From an uncultured Dongia sp. (GTDB taxonomy: Bacteria; Pseudomonadota; Alphaproteobacteria; Dongiales; Dongiaceae), in NCBI RefSeq assembly GCF_936916975.1, contig NZ_CAKZGO010000019.1, positions 1 through 64,000 of the forward strand: a stretch of 64,000 nucleotides of DNA, written 5' to 3'. Shown in pieces: positions 44,513 to 53,108 of the stretch (position 1 is the first letter of the stretch; the number at the start of each line of letters is the position of its first letter). The notes beneath the pieces are model-generated. The model was not told the origin of the DNA and did no database searches. It saw nothing but the letters and a program-made list of their open reading frames with translations. A program made the translations under genes and the position numbers.

Positions 44513-45298
44513 CTATTGCAGGCCGGCTTTCTTGAAAATCGCTGCCCATTCCGCGTCACTGCAAGCGTCGTCGACCCGTTGATATTCCGCCGGGGTATCG
44601 ATTTTGGACAATTGCTGCTTCTCGCGATGGGCAATGAAGTCCTTGAGCGCGCGGTTGATGGCAGCGCGTGCGTCGGCCTGCAGGATGGCCAGAGCTTTCT
44701 TGCCATCCTTGGCGACCACTGTCTTCCGGAGCGCAGGCTCGATTTTTGGCCGCACCATAACGTCCAGTCCCGCCAGCAACTTCCGATCCAGATTCACATG
44801 CTTGTGTTCGTGATCGACGACCTGTTTCCAGGCGCAGCTGCCGCGCGGAATTTCCTTGGCAATGAAGACGGTTGTATCCAGCTTGAACCTCATGCTGAGT
44901 GACACCACGGACCAGCAATAAGTGTCGCGGTCGAGGGGCCGACCCGTCAGTTCCAGCTTGGCATCGCTTTTCCATTGCGCGGCGGTCAAGCCCATGCTGT
45001 AGATTTTGCCCGTTGCCGGCAGCGCTTTGTCCGCCGCGGCCTTTTTGGTCAGCGCCGTCAACCCTTCGCGCGCGTCATAGGCTACCTCACTGGATGTTGT
45101 CTCGAGCTTTATGACCGGCTTGACGAACGGCCGCGCGCATTCCTCCGCCATTACCGGGCGCGGCAGCAAACTGGTCAGCAACAGCAGGCATGCGGCAACC
45201 AGATAGAGTAGCCGGCAAAGGTGCTCGACCATACTCAAATGCATCCCCATCATCCGCTGTTCCAAAGGTGCCGCGCCCATCCGATTGATTGCGCTCAT
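44513..45298 (-). CDS. Secreted HExxH protein, DUF922-like putative zinc protease (copy 2)
   Basis: A 261-residue exported protein paralogous to 43147-43872. The signal sequence is MVEHLCRLLYLVAACLLLLT starting at residue 23 and ending near RPVMA; the true start may therefore be the ATG at 45232. The zinc motif is VVDHEHKHVNLD (HExxH). It shares the CWSV, GSCAW and DxCSDAEWAA elements with copy 1. With the TPR gene between them it forms a duplicated cluster. The function is unknown. Confidence 0.8.
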   Translation of the reverse strand: MSAINRMGAAPLEQRMMGMHLSMVEHLCRLLYLVAACLLLLTSLLPRPVMAEECARPFVKPVIKLETTSSEVAYDAREGLTALTKKAAADKALPATGKIYSMGLTAAQWKSDAKLELTGRPLDRDTYCWSVVSLSMRFKLDTTVFIAKEIPRGSCAWKQVVDHEHKHVNLDRKLLAGLDVMVRPKIEPALRKTVVAKDGKKALAILQADARAAINRALKDFIAHREKQQLSKIDTPAEYQRVDDACSDAEWAAIFKKAGLQ

Positions 45299-45516
45299 CG
45301 CCCGCCGAACCGGCCAAAAGGCCGAATTTTGAAGGGTTCCGAAGCTTCAGCATGCTTCTATAATACGCCCTGGATTAACAGCTGGTTTACTTGGCGGGTG
45401 AAACTACCCGCCCAGCGCAGATCCCTATGCAAATCCCGTGTGAGGTCGGACGGGGGACATCCTTGGTCGCTCGATGAAAGGGTTGACCCAGTCATAGCAA
45501 GCCGGTCGCAGCAAAC

Positions 45517-46290
45517 TCAGCTGCGCTTGGCCATGCAGTGCTGCAATCGGTCTCGCGCCGCCAATCCGCTGTGATAGTCGAGATTAGCCACAGACCTTCC
45601 CTGGATTGACACATCCAGACCGAGCGTATCCGTGAGCCCCGCCACAGCCGCCTCAGCCTCGGGCACTGCGAAAAAGATGGCGCCGTAATCGGGCCAACCC
45701 GGCATGGCTGTGTTGAACGCACGCACCGTTTGCGGGGCCGGCGAGTCCGATTGCGCCAATGTGACCTCGATCTGGCTTAACGCCTGTGGCCGCGGAATGT
45801 TGGGGCCGAAGAAGACAAGGAAGGCGCCGTCATACCCGCCGCCAGGTCCCATCAAGGCAAGGCCGACGCCCTCCTTCGTGAAGATGGCGGAGCAGAACTC
45901 GCCCGGCGTCAATTTGCTTTCGGCAAATTCCCACGACCCCTTGGCATATTCCTGAAAGCCGGGATCGCTCGCCAACTGGTCCAGCTCGCCCTTCACCGTC
46001 GACAGGATGCCGACGAAACCACCGATGGCCGACCCCATGCCGGCGCCGGAATCGTCATAGCTCTCTTCTTGCGGAGCCTCCTCTTCACCGCCACCATCGT
46101 CCATCGGCCCCATCGGCGCGCATCCTTCCCAACCGGCATTGCCGCCACCGATCGGAAAGAAGCCGTCCGGACAATTGCCCTCCGCGCGAGCCTCCACCGA
46201 ATAGGAAAGGCAGGCCAAAGCGGCGCAAACAACAACCCCCGCGCGCAAGGCATTCGGCCCTGCCGCGTCGATCAGTCGAATAATCCACAC
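45517..46290 (-). CDS. Secreted protein of unknown function
   Basis: A 257-residue protein. Starting from the GTG at 46290, with GGAG eight bases upstream, it has a good signal peptide ending VEARA. The mature part opens with EGNCPDGFFPIGGG, a Cys/Gly segment that recurs at the start of several alphaproteobacterial exported proteins, then an acidic linker (DDGGGEEEAPQEES) and an unknown globular domain with LTPGEFCSAIF. An upstream TTG at 46389 is a weaker start. It is the fourth exported protein in this region. Confidence 0.7.
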   Translation of the reverse strand: MWIIRLIDAAGPNALRAGVVVCAALACLSYSVEARAEGNCPDGFFPIGGGNAGWEGCAPMGPMDDGGGEEEAPQEESYDDSGAGMGSAIGGFVGILSTVKGELDQLASDPGFQEYAKGSWEFAESKLTPGEFCSAIFTKEGVGLALMGPGGGYDGAFLVFFGPNIPRPQALSQIEVTLAQSDSPAPQTVRAFNTAMPGWPDYGAIFFAVPEAEAAVAGLTDTLGLDVSIQGRSVANLDYHSGLAARDRLQHCMAKRS

Positions 46291-46527
46291 TTGGATAACT
46301 CCACGCGCACTTAATTCGGTTCGTCTCCCGCCGGAGAATCGAGCCGACCGTCCCCGATGCAAAGCTACAGACACAATGCAGCTTTGCAAGCTGCCGTCGG
46401 AAAATCCGCTACAGATTCTGAACTGGACGAGAGATGGCTTCCCTATTAATCTGCTATGTCAGTCAATATTAGAAGATTATTGTTTTAATAATCACAAAAT
46501 ATCCTGATCCGGTGCACGGAGTGTAAC

Positions 46528-47694
46528 ATGGACGAAGCCCAGGCCTTGTCCTCGACCATCGAGCAGATCTATGACGCGGCGACCCAGCCCGATCTGTGGC
46601 CGCAGTCGCTCGCGACCATCGCCGGCTTCGTCAACGGACACAGCGCCGCCATCTTCTCGAAAACTTCGCACCCAATCGAGGGGACCGTGTTTCATCACGA
46701 TGGCCGCATCGGCGACAGTCATCGCCAGACCTATTTCAACCACTACAACAGACTGGACCCGGCCAACGCGCTGACAGATTTCGCCGGGATCGAACAGCCG
46801 GTCAGCGTCTCCAGTCTCGTCGCGCCGGAAAAGTTCACAGACAGCCGCTTCTTTCGCGAATGGGCCGGCCCCCAGGGACTGGTCGATTTCGTCACCGTGG
46901 CATTGGAAAGATCCGCGACCTCGGTGGCTCTGTTCGGCGTGTTCCGCCACGAGGCTCAGGGCATTGCCGACGAGACGATGCTGCGTCGCATGGGCCTGCT
47001 GGCACCCCATGTGCGGCGCGCGGTGTTCATCGGCAGCACTATCGATCGGCAATCCGCGAAGATGGCCGCATTGGAAGACACGCTCGACGGCCTCAGTGGC
47101 GCACTCGTCTTGGTCGATGCTACGGCGCGCATCGTGCACGCAAATGCCGTCGCCTATCATGCTTTGGCGCAAGAGGATCTCATCCTTGCGCGGAGCGGCC
47201 GCCTTGCCTTCATCGACCGCAATGCCGATGAGGCGCTACGTACTTTCATCTGCCGGCATTCCGCACCGTCAACACAAGACAACACTGTCATCTCGCTCGG
47301 CCGCAAGGATGGCGAGCGCTTCATGGCGCATATCCTGCCCCTCACCTTTGGGAGCGATCGACCCCGCGCAACGTCATCGGCGGTCGCGGCGATCTATGTA
47401 CAACGGGCGGCCCTTGACCTCGATTCGGCACCGGCCGTCATCGCGCTCGCCTATGGCCTGACGCCGAGCGAACTTCGCGTGCTGCTGGCGATCGTCGAGA
47501 TCGGCGGCGGGCCCGACGTCGCGAATTCTCTTGGCATCGGTGAAGGCACGGTGAAGACCCATCTGCGGCACATCTTCGCCAAGACCGGCACCACAAGGCA
47601 GGCCGATCTCGTGAAGCTGGTGGCGGTGCACACCTCGCCCATCGGCGGTCGCCGGCATGCCGAAAAATATCTCGCGGCCACTGCCGCGGAGTAG
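46528..47694 (+). CDS. LuxR-family transcriptional regulator
   Basis: A 388-residue regulator with a C-terminal LuxR HTH (residues 315-375: LTPSELRVLLAIVEIGGGPD, GIGEGTVKTHLRHIFAKTGT). The N-terminal 290 residues look like a PAS/GAF-type sensor, with ALVLVDATARIVHANAVAYH as a PAS core near residue 195. There is no response-regulator phospho-acceptor domain. It is convergent with glcF, 19 bases between the stops, so control of glcDEF is not implied by promoter position. An AT-rich region lies upstream. Confidence 0.88.
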   Translation: MDEAQALSSTIEQIYDAATQPDLWPQSLATIAGFVNGHSAAIFSKTSHPIEGTVFHHDGRIGDSHRQTYFNHYNRLDPANALTDFAGIEQPVSVSSLVAPEKFTDSRFFREWAGPQGLVDFVTVALERSATSVALFGVFRHEAQGIADETMLRRMGLLAPHVRRAVFIGSTIDRQSAKMAALEDTLDGLSGALVLVDATARIVHANAVAYHALAQEDLILARSGRLAFIDRNADEALRTFICRHSAPSTQDNTVISLGRKDGERFMAHILPLTFGSDRPRATSSAVAAIYVQRAALDLDSAPAVIALAYGLTPSELRVLLAIVEIGGGPDVANSLGIGEGTVKTHLRHIFAKTGTTRQADLVKLVAVHTSPIGGRRHAEKYLAATAAE

Positions 47695-47713
47695 ATCTGG
47701 CGGCACCGGTTCG

Positions 47714-49018
47714 CTATCCGCGCAACCGGTCCAGCCCCACCGGCATCGGCCCGCCATTCGCCCAATCCAGCAACTCAACCGTATGCACGATGGGCTGGTC
47801 GAGCCCACCCTGCAATTGCTGCAGGCAGCCGATATTGCCGGCGGCGACCAATGCCGCGCCGGTCTTCTGGATGTTGCCGATCTTGCGCGCGCGGAGATCA
47901 TTCGCAAATTCGGGCTGCAGCAGATTGTAGGTGCCAGCCGAGCCACAGCAGAGATGCCCCTCCGGCACTTCAGCGACCTCAAATCCCGCGGCACGCAGCA
48001 GATCCTTCGGTGCCTCGCGAATGCGTTGACCATGCTGCAATGAACAGGCGGCGTGATAGGCGATCTTCAGGCCTTGGCCGAACTCGCTGCGCGGCAACGC
48101 ATCCAGCTTTAACAGATACTCGCTGATGTCGAGCGTCCGCCCCGCCACATCCCGTGCCATCGCTGCATCGGGATCATCACGAAAGAGATGGCCGTAATCC
48201 TTGATCGCGGTCCCGCAACCCGATGTCGTGACCAGGATCGCATCCAACCCATCGCCCGCGATCTCGCGCGCCCAGGCATGGAGTGTGCCGCGCGCCGTCT
48301 CAAGCGCATCATGCTCGCGGCCCATATGCTGGGTGAGCGCACCGCAGCAGCCGGCACCCTGCGCCACCACCACCTCGATGCCGAGACGATTGAGCAGCCG
48401 GATCGCCGCCGCATTGATGCTGGGCTTCAAGACCGGCTGCGCGCAGCCAGCGAGCAAGGCGACGCGCCCGCGACGCGGGCCAATCGCCTTGAAGATTCCG
48501 GGCCGATCCGTCTCGGCGGGTGCCGGCAGCGACGCCGGCAGCGCATCGAACAGCGCGCGCAAGCGGCCCTTGAACAGCGCCGGCAGACCGATCGTCCGCG
48601 TGATGCCGCCCATCATCAACGTCGCCCGGAACAGCTTGGGGCGCGGCAGGATATTGGCAAGAAGACCACGCAGAAGGCGATCCAACAACGGCCGGCGATA
48701 CTGCTCCTCGATCCGCACCCGCGCGTGATCGACCAGGTGCATGTAATCGACACCGGACGGACAGGTCGTCATGCAGGAGAGGCAGGTCAGGCACCGGTCG
48801 ACGTGGCGGGTGACGATCGCATCCGCCTGTTCATCATTCTCCAGCATGTTCTTGATGAGATAGATGCGCCCGCGCGGGGAATCGTTCTCATCGCCGGCGA
48901 TCACATAGGTCGGGCAGGTCGCGGTACAGAATCCGCAATGCACGCAGGTCCGCAGAATCCGGTCGGCGGCGGCGATGTCGGGATCGGCAAGCTGGGCCAG
49001 GGAAAAATTGGTCTGCAT
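47714..49018 (-). CDS. glcF: Glycolate oxidase iron-sulfur subunit
   Basis: A 434-residue subunit with two 4Fe-4S ferredoxin sites near the N-terminus (CVHCGFCTATCPTY and CLTCLSCMTTCPSGVDY) and two CCG/cysteine-rich domains (GCGTAIKDYGHLF, AGCCGALTQHMG, HLCCGSAGTYNLL). GlcF passes electrons from GlcD/E to the quinone pool. Length is typical. The start is the ATG 1 base after the glcE stop; an upstream open stretch lies within glcE and is not used. Confidence 0.95.
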   Translation of the reverse strand: MQTNFSLAQLADPDIAAADRILRTCVHCGFCTATCPTYVIAGDENDSPRGRIYLIKNMLENDEQADAIVTRHVDRCLTCLSCMTTCPSGVDYMHLVDHARVRIEEQYRRPLLDRLLRGLLANILPRPKLFRATLMMGGITRTIGLPALFKGRLRALFDALPASLPAPAETDRPGIFKAIGPRRGRVALLAGCAQPVLKPSINAAAIRLLNRLGIEVVVAQGAGCCGALTQHMGREHDALETARGTLHAWAREIAGDGLDAILVTTSGCGTAIKDYGHLFRDDPDAAMARDVAGRTLDISEYLLKLDALPRSEFGQGLKIAYHAACSLQHGQRIREAPKDLLRAAGFEVAEVPEGHLCCGSAGTYNLLQPEFANDLRARKIGNIQKTGAALVAAGNIGCLQQLQGGLDQPIVHTVELLDWANGGPMPVGLDRLRG

Positions 49019-49019
49019 G

Positions 49020-50183
49020 TCAAAGGTCCGAATGCAATCGGCCGCGGTTGAACAGACGCAGTGGATCGAAGGCTGCCCGAACCTTCCGCAGCAGCGCCAC
49101 CGGCACATCGGGCGCGAAGACCCGGTCGCTCTGCCGCCAATCCTCCGGTGCGCGGATCACCGTGGCATGCCCACCCTGCCCCAAATAACGTCGAATGGCC
49201 CGCACGGCTTCGCCGATATCCGTGACGGCATGCGCAAGCCAGATCCGCCCGCCGCCCCAATCAGCGAGATAGCTGCAATCCGGCAAGCCACGCGTCAGCG
49301 CGTCGATATCACCTGGAAACGCCGCCGGCGGGGCTGACAACAACCACAGAATTTGCGATGTGTTGTCTCGAAACGAATGCAGATCACGGACCGATTGCCA
49401 CAAGTCGCGCGATTCTGCTGCCGCCACAACCCGCACCGGCGCACGCAACAGATCGGTCAACACCTGGCATCGATATACGACCGACGGGCCCGACCCCTCC
49501 AACCGAAAAATCGCCTGAGACGCCGATGGCAGATAGGCAGCGGCCGAGGGGTCCGCCGTGCTGCCAAGTGCCACTGTCATCATCTGGCTCGCCGCTGCGG
49601 GCGAGAGTCCATCGACGATGATCGAGCAACTCGTCTCCGGCGCAGGCACGACCTTGATGGTGATTTCCGTCATCGCGACCAGCGTACCGAAAGAGCCGGC
49701 GATGAGTTTAGGAAGATCATAGCCGGTGACGTTCTTCACCACCTTGCCACCTGCTTTGACGATCTCGCCGCGGCCGTTGACGCCGGAAAAGCCCAGGAAG
49801 AAATCGCGCGCCGCGCCGGCAAAGGGTCGCCGTGGACCCGAAAGATTAGTCGCCAGCACGCCGCCGATAGTCGCCTTCTCTGCCGCATGACCGAACAGCG
49901 GCCCCAGATCGGGCGGTTCGAAAGCGAGATGCTGGTTTTCTGCTGCCAGCGCCGCTTTGATCTCGGCCAGCGGCGTCCCGGCACCGGCGGTGAGCACTAG
50001 TTCAGCGGGGGCATAATCGATGATGCCACTGAAACCGCACAGCGAAACATTGCGCTCGAACGAAACGGCACGACCCCAACCTTGCTTCGTACCGTTGCCG
50101 CAAACCGACAACGGCACATCATCGGCCGAAGCCGCCTGGATGATCTCCACCAGTTCCTGTTGGGTACGTGGCAGGAAATCCAT
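49020..50183 (-). CDS. glcE: Glycolate oxidase FAD-binding subunit
   Basis: A 387-residue subunit with one FAD_binding_4 (PCMH) domain (residues 5-170; VCGNGTKQGWGRAV, GGVLATNLSGPRR, VVKNVTGYDLPKLIAGSFGT in part). It lacks the full C-terminal oxidase domain present in GlcD, as expected for GlcE. Its ATG shares one base with the glcD stop (TGATG), so it is translationally coupled. Confidence 0.94.
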   Translation of the reverse strand: MDFLPRTQQELVEIIQAASADDVPLSVCGNGTKQGWGRAVSFERNVSLCGFSGIIDYAPAELVLTAGAGTPLAEIKAALAAENQHLAFEPPDLGPLFGHAAEKATIGGVLATNLSGPRRPFAGAARDFFLGFSGVNGRGEIVKAGGKVVKNVTGYDLPKLIAGSFGTLVAMTEITIKVVPAPETSCSIIVDGLSPAAASQMMTVALGSTADPSAAAYLPSASQAIFRLEGSGPSVVYRCQVLTDLLRAPVRVVAAAESRDLWQSVRDLHSFRDNTSQILWLLSAPPAAFPGDIDALTRGLPDCSYLADWGGGRIWLAHAVTDIGEAVRAIRRYLGQGGHATVIRAPEDWRQSDRVFAPDVPVALLRKVRAAFDPLRLFNRGRLHSDL

Positions 50184-51670
50184 CAGAACCGCGGCAGCTC
50201 GGGATGCGGCAATTGCCCGCCGCGCACATGCATGGCGCCCATCTCGGCGCAGCGCTGCAGGGTCGGGAATACCTTGCCGGGATTGAGCAGATTGCCATCA
50301 TCGAAGGCGCATTTGACGCGCATCTGCTGCTGGAGATCCACCTCGTTGAACATGGTCGGCATGAGATCGCGCTTCTCGACGCCGACGCCATGCTCCCCGG
50401 TCAGCACACCGCCCACCTCGACGCACAGGCGCAGGATGTCAGAGCCGAAGGCCTCGGCCGCCTCAAGCTCACCGGGCTTGTTGGCATCGTAGAGAATGAG
50501 CGGATGCAGATTGCCGTCGCCCGCATGAAACACATTGGCGACGCGCAGATTGTGGAGCGCGGATAATTGCGTCATGCGCGCCAGCACTTCCGGCAGGCGG
50601 CTACGTGGGATCGTGCCGTCCATGCAGTAGTAATCCGGCGAGATGCGACCGATCGCCGGGAACGCCGCCTTGCGCCCGGCCCAGATCAGCAGTCGCTCGG
50701 CTTCACTCTCGCTGATGCGCAATCCCTTGCCGCCATGCGCGACCGCAATCGCACTCACGCGGGCGATGAGATCATCGACCTCGACCTGCGGCCCATCGAG
50801 TTCGACGATGAGCAGGGCTTCCGCATCCAGCGGATAGCCGGCATGGACAAAATCTTCCGCCGCATGGATGGCGGGCCGGTCCATCATCTCCATCCCGGCC
50901 GGAATGATGCCGGCACCGATGACGGCAGCCACCGCAGCACCGGCGGATTCACTGGTGGCAAAGCCCGCGAGCAAGGCGCGCGCCTTTTCCGGTCGGCGCA
51001 GCAATCGCACCGTGACTTCGGTGATGACACCCAGCAACCCTTCCGACCCGGTGAACAACCCCATGAGATCATAGAGTCCGCTGTCGAGATGCTTGCCGCC
51101 CAGACGGATGATCTCGCCATCCATCAGCACGATCTCGAGGCCCAGCAGGTTGTTGGTGGTGAGGCCGTATTTCAGGCAATGCACGCCGCCGGAATTCTCC
51201 GCGACATTGCCGCCGATCGAACAGGCGATCTGGCTCGAGGGATCCGGCGCGTAATAGAAACCGTCGCCCGCCACCGCATGACTGATCGCCAGATTGGTGA
51301 CACCCGGCTGCACCACGGCACAGCGATTTGAAAGATCGATGTCGAGGATCCTGTTGAGCTTCCCCAGACCCAGCAGCAGGCCATCGGCCAAGGGCAGCGC
51401 ACCGCCGGAGAGCGAGGTGCCGGCACCGCGCGGCACCACTTTGATACCGAAGCGATGGGCGATCTTCAACGCCGCCGAAACCTCCGCCGTCGAGCGCGGC
51501 AAGGCAACCGCCAAGGGAATCTGACGATAGGCGGTGAGACCGTCGCTCTCATAGGGGCGCATGGCGCGGGGATCGGACATGACATTGTCCACGCCCAGGA
51601 CATCGCGCAAGGCGGCGACGAATTGCGGGGCAGCTTTGAGCGCTGCTGAATCGGGCGGCGGCATCAGCAT
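50183..51670 (-). CDS. glcD: Glycolate oxidase catalytic FAD subunit
   Basis: A 495-residue flavoenzyme oxidising glycolate (and D-lactate) to glyoxylate. The FAD_binding_4 domain has PRGAGTSLSGGALPL near residue 80 and GGNVAENSGGVHCLKYGLT. The FAD-oxidase C-domain includes NVFHAGDGNLHPLILYD and GVLTGEHGVGVEKRD, with the active-site His. The start is the ATG at 51670 (or 51664): the in-frame TTG at 51727 would place the rpmJ terminator inside the gene. First gene of the minus-strand glcDEF operon. Confidence 0.95.
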   Translation of the reverse strand: MLMPPPDSAALKAAPQFVAALRDVLGVDNVMSDPRAMRPYESDGLTAYRQIPLAVALPRSTAEVSAALKIAHRFGIKVVPRGAGTSLSGGALPLADGLLLGLGKLNRILDIDLSNRCAVVQPGVTNLAISHAVAGDGFYYAPDPSSQIACSIGGNVAENSGGVHCLKYGLTTNNLLGLEIVLMDGEIIRLGGKHLDSGLYDLMGLFTGSEGLLGVITEVTVRLLRRPEKARALLAGFATSESAGAAVAAVIGAGIIPAGMEMMDRPAIHAAEDFVHAGYPLDAEALLIVELDGPQVEVDDLIARVSAIAVAHGGKGLRISESEAERLLIWAGRKAAFPAIGRISPDYYCMDGTIPRSRLPEVLARMTQLSALHNLRVANVFHAGDGNLHPLILYDANKPGELEAAEAFGSDILRLCVEVGGVLTGEHGVGVEKRDLMPTMFNEVDLQQQMRVKCAFDDGNLLNPGKVFPTLQRCAEMGAMHVRGGQLPHPELPRF

Positions 51671-51687
51671 GCCGGAATCTATAGCGC

Positions 51688-51724
51688 AAAAAGAAACCGC
51701 GCGGGGAAGTCCCGGCGCGGTTTC
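51688..51724 (-). terminator. Rho-independent terminator of rpmJ
   Basis: On the minus strand GAAACCGCGC pairs with GCGCGGTTTC around a 12-base loop and is followed by TTTTT. It lies about 90 bases after the rpmJ stop and only 18 bases before the glcD start, so glcDEF must use a promoter overlapping this region, or be expressed by read-through. Confidence 0.8.
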
Positions 51725-51811
51725 CAAATCAGATAGTCGGATCCAGCTCGATCAACGCGCTGGACCGGACAAATGTCTAGCCAGCGTAGCCCAATCCCGA
51801 GTTGAAAGCGC

Positions 51812-51937
51812 TCAACCCTGGCGCGCCTTGAAGCGCGGATTGGTCTTGTTGATCACGTAGACCCGGCCCTTGCGGCGAACGATACGGCAATCCTTGTGCC
51901 GCCCCTTGGCCGACTTCAGCGAATTAACAACCTTCAT
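51812..51937 (-). CDS. rpmJ: 50S ribosomal protein L36
   Basis: A 41-residue protein read directly from the minus strand: [18 protein letters not shown] at the start and [14 protein letters not shown] at the end. It is the zinc-free (C-minus) form, with a single Cys at position 17 instead of the four-ligand zinc site, as is usual in Alphaproteobacteria. L36 is the smallest ribosomal protein and helps organise 23S rRNA near the peptidyl-transferase region. A rho-independent terminator follows. Confidence 0.96.
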   Translation of the reverse strand: MKVVNSLKSAKGRHKDCRIVRRKGRVYVINKTNPRFKARQG

Positions 51938-52060
51938 GGTCCGGTTCCTTGAGAATACAACGAGTCTTGAAATGGTGGCGCAACATAGTGACCAGGGCTG
52001 GGCCTGTCAACCACTGCCAAGCACCACTCAAACGCTTGAATTCTATCGCTTATAACGGCG

Positions 52061-53014
52061 TTACCAGTTCGACATCAGTTTGGTGCCGCCCAGTTTGATG
52101 GCGTAATAGCGCATGACCCTGACGTCGCCCGCGTCAAAGGCTGCGACCCGACGGGTCCAGAGCTGGACTTCCTTGACCACCTCTTCCGGCAAAGCCTTGG
52201 CATGGGCCGCCTTTTCGCCGCCGGCCTGGGTGAATTCCAGCCACCCGTCCATGATCATCTTGCGGTAGCGGTCGGTGATGTCCTCATTGACGCGGAGATC
52301 GAAATTGAGCTCCCGGAACCACTTCACATACTCGGCGCCGGAGGCGAAGAAGGTCTGGTCGGACGGCGACATGCCCAACCCCTGCAGCCGCTGGTCGCCG
52401 ATCTCCAGGGCATCATTGCGGACAAAATCGGTGATTGAGACCTGGCCCCGGGGCTTTAGCGACCACTCGAACTGCTTCAGAATTTTCGCTTTGTCCTCAA
52501 CGAGATAAAGCGTTTCAGAGGACAGTATGCAATCGGTCGAGCCCTGCTTGGGTTCGAAGCCTTCGGGCGAATAGCGGACGATATCCGCCTTCTTCTCAAG
52601 GCCCGCCTTGATTGACAGTTCCTTGCCGGCCTTGGCGATGTCGGCCGTTGGCTCAACACCATTGACCCAGACGCCGAACTCATTGACCAGGGCACGGGTG
52701 CCGCCACCCAGACCTGCGCCGAAATCCATCACTGTGAGCGACGGGTTGAGGCCGAAGGGTTTGGCGAGGCCGAGAATATGTTCCTCACCGCCCGGCTTGT
52801 AATAGCCAGCACCCCAGACCTGCTCCTGAATTCGGATTGCCTCGGTTTCCCAGGGCATTAGCGGGGGAATGGTGATCTGGGGCGGTGGGGCGGCGAGTTT
52901 GGGGCCGCCGCCACCGCTGGGGGCGGCGAGCTCAGGCAGCTGGATTTCCTCGCCTTCCCACCAGGCGCGCAAGCGCAGCCTAAACGGCACTTTCACATCG
53001 GCTCCGGATTTCAT
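52061..53014 (-). CDS. SAM-dependent methyltransferase
   Basis: A 317-residue class I methyltransferase. Motif I is VMDFGAGLGGGTRAL near residue 94, followed by the acidic NGVEPTADI and motif IV ILSSETLYLVEDK. The N-terminal ~60 residues are Pro/Gly rich (PSGGGGPKLAAPPPQITIPP) and probably unstructured. It resembles methyltransferases that act on small amines (sarcosine/dimethylglycine type) or ubiquinone-like rings. The substrate is not assignable. GGGGAA precedes the ATG closely. It is divergent from the MATE exporter gene (94 bases). Confidence 0.82.
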   Translation of the reverse strand: MKSGADVKVPFRLRLRAWWEGEEIQLPELAAPSGGGGPKLAAPPPQITIPPLMPWETEAIRIQEQVWGAGYYKPGGEEHILGLAKPFGLNPSLTVMDFGAGLGGGTRALVNEFGVWVNGVEPTADIAKAGKELSIKAGLEKKADIVRYSPEGFEPKQGSTDCILSSETLYLVEDKAKILKQFEWSLKPRGQVSITDFVRNDALEIGDQRLQGLGMSPSDQTFFASGAEYVKWFRELNFDLRVNEDITDRYRKMIMDGWLEFTQAGGEKAAHAKALPEEVVKEVQLWTRRVAAFDAGDVRVMRYYAIKLGGTKLMSNW

Positions 53015-53108
53015 TTCCCCAAACAGCCCATTGCCGAGTCATGGCAAATCAACTACTTAACTGTAGCTTCCACAGCCCCAAATCGCAAGTTGAGGTCAAT
53101 CGACCGTC

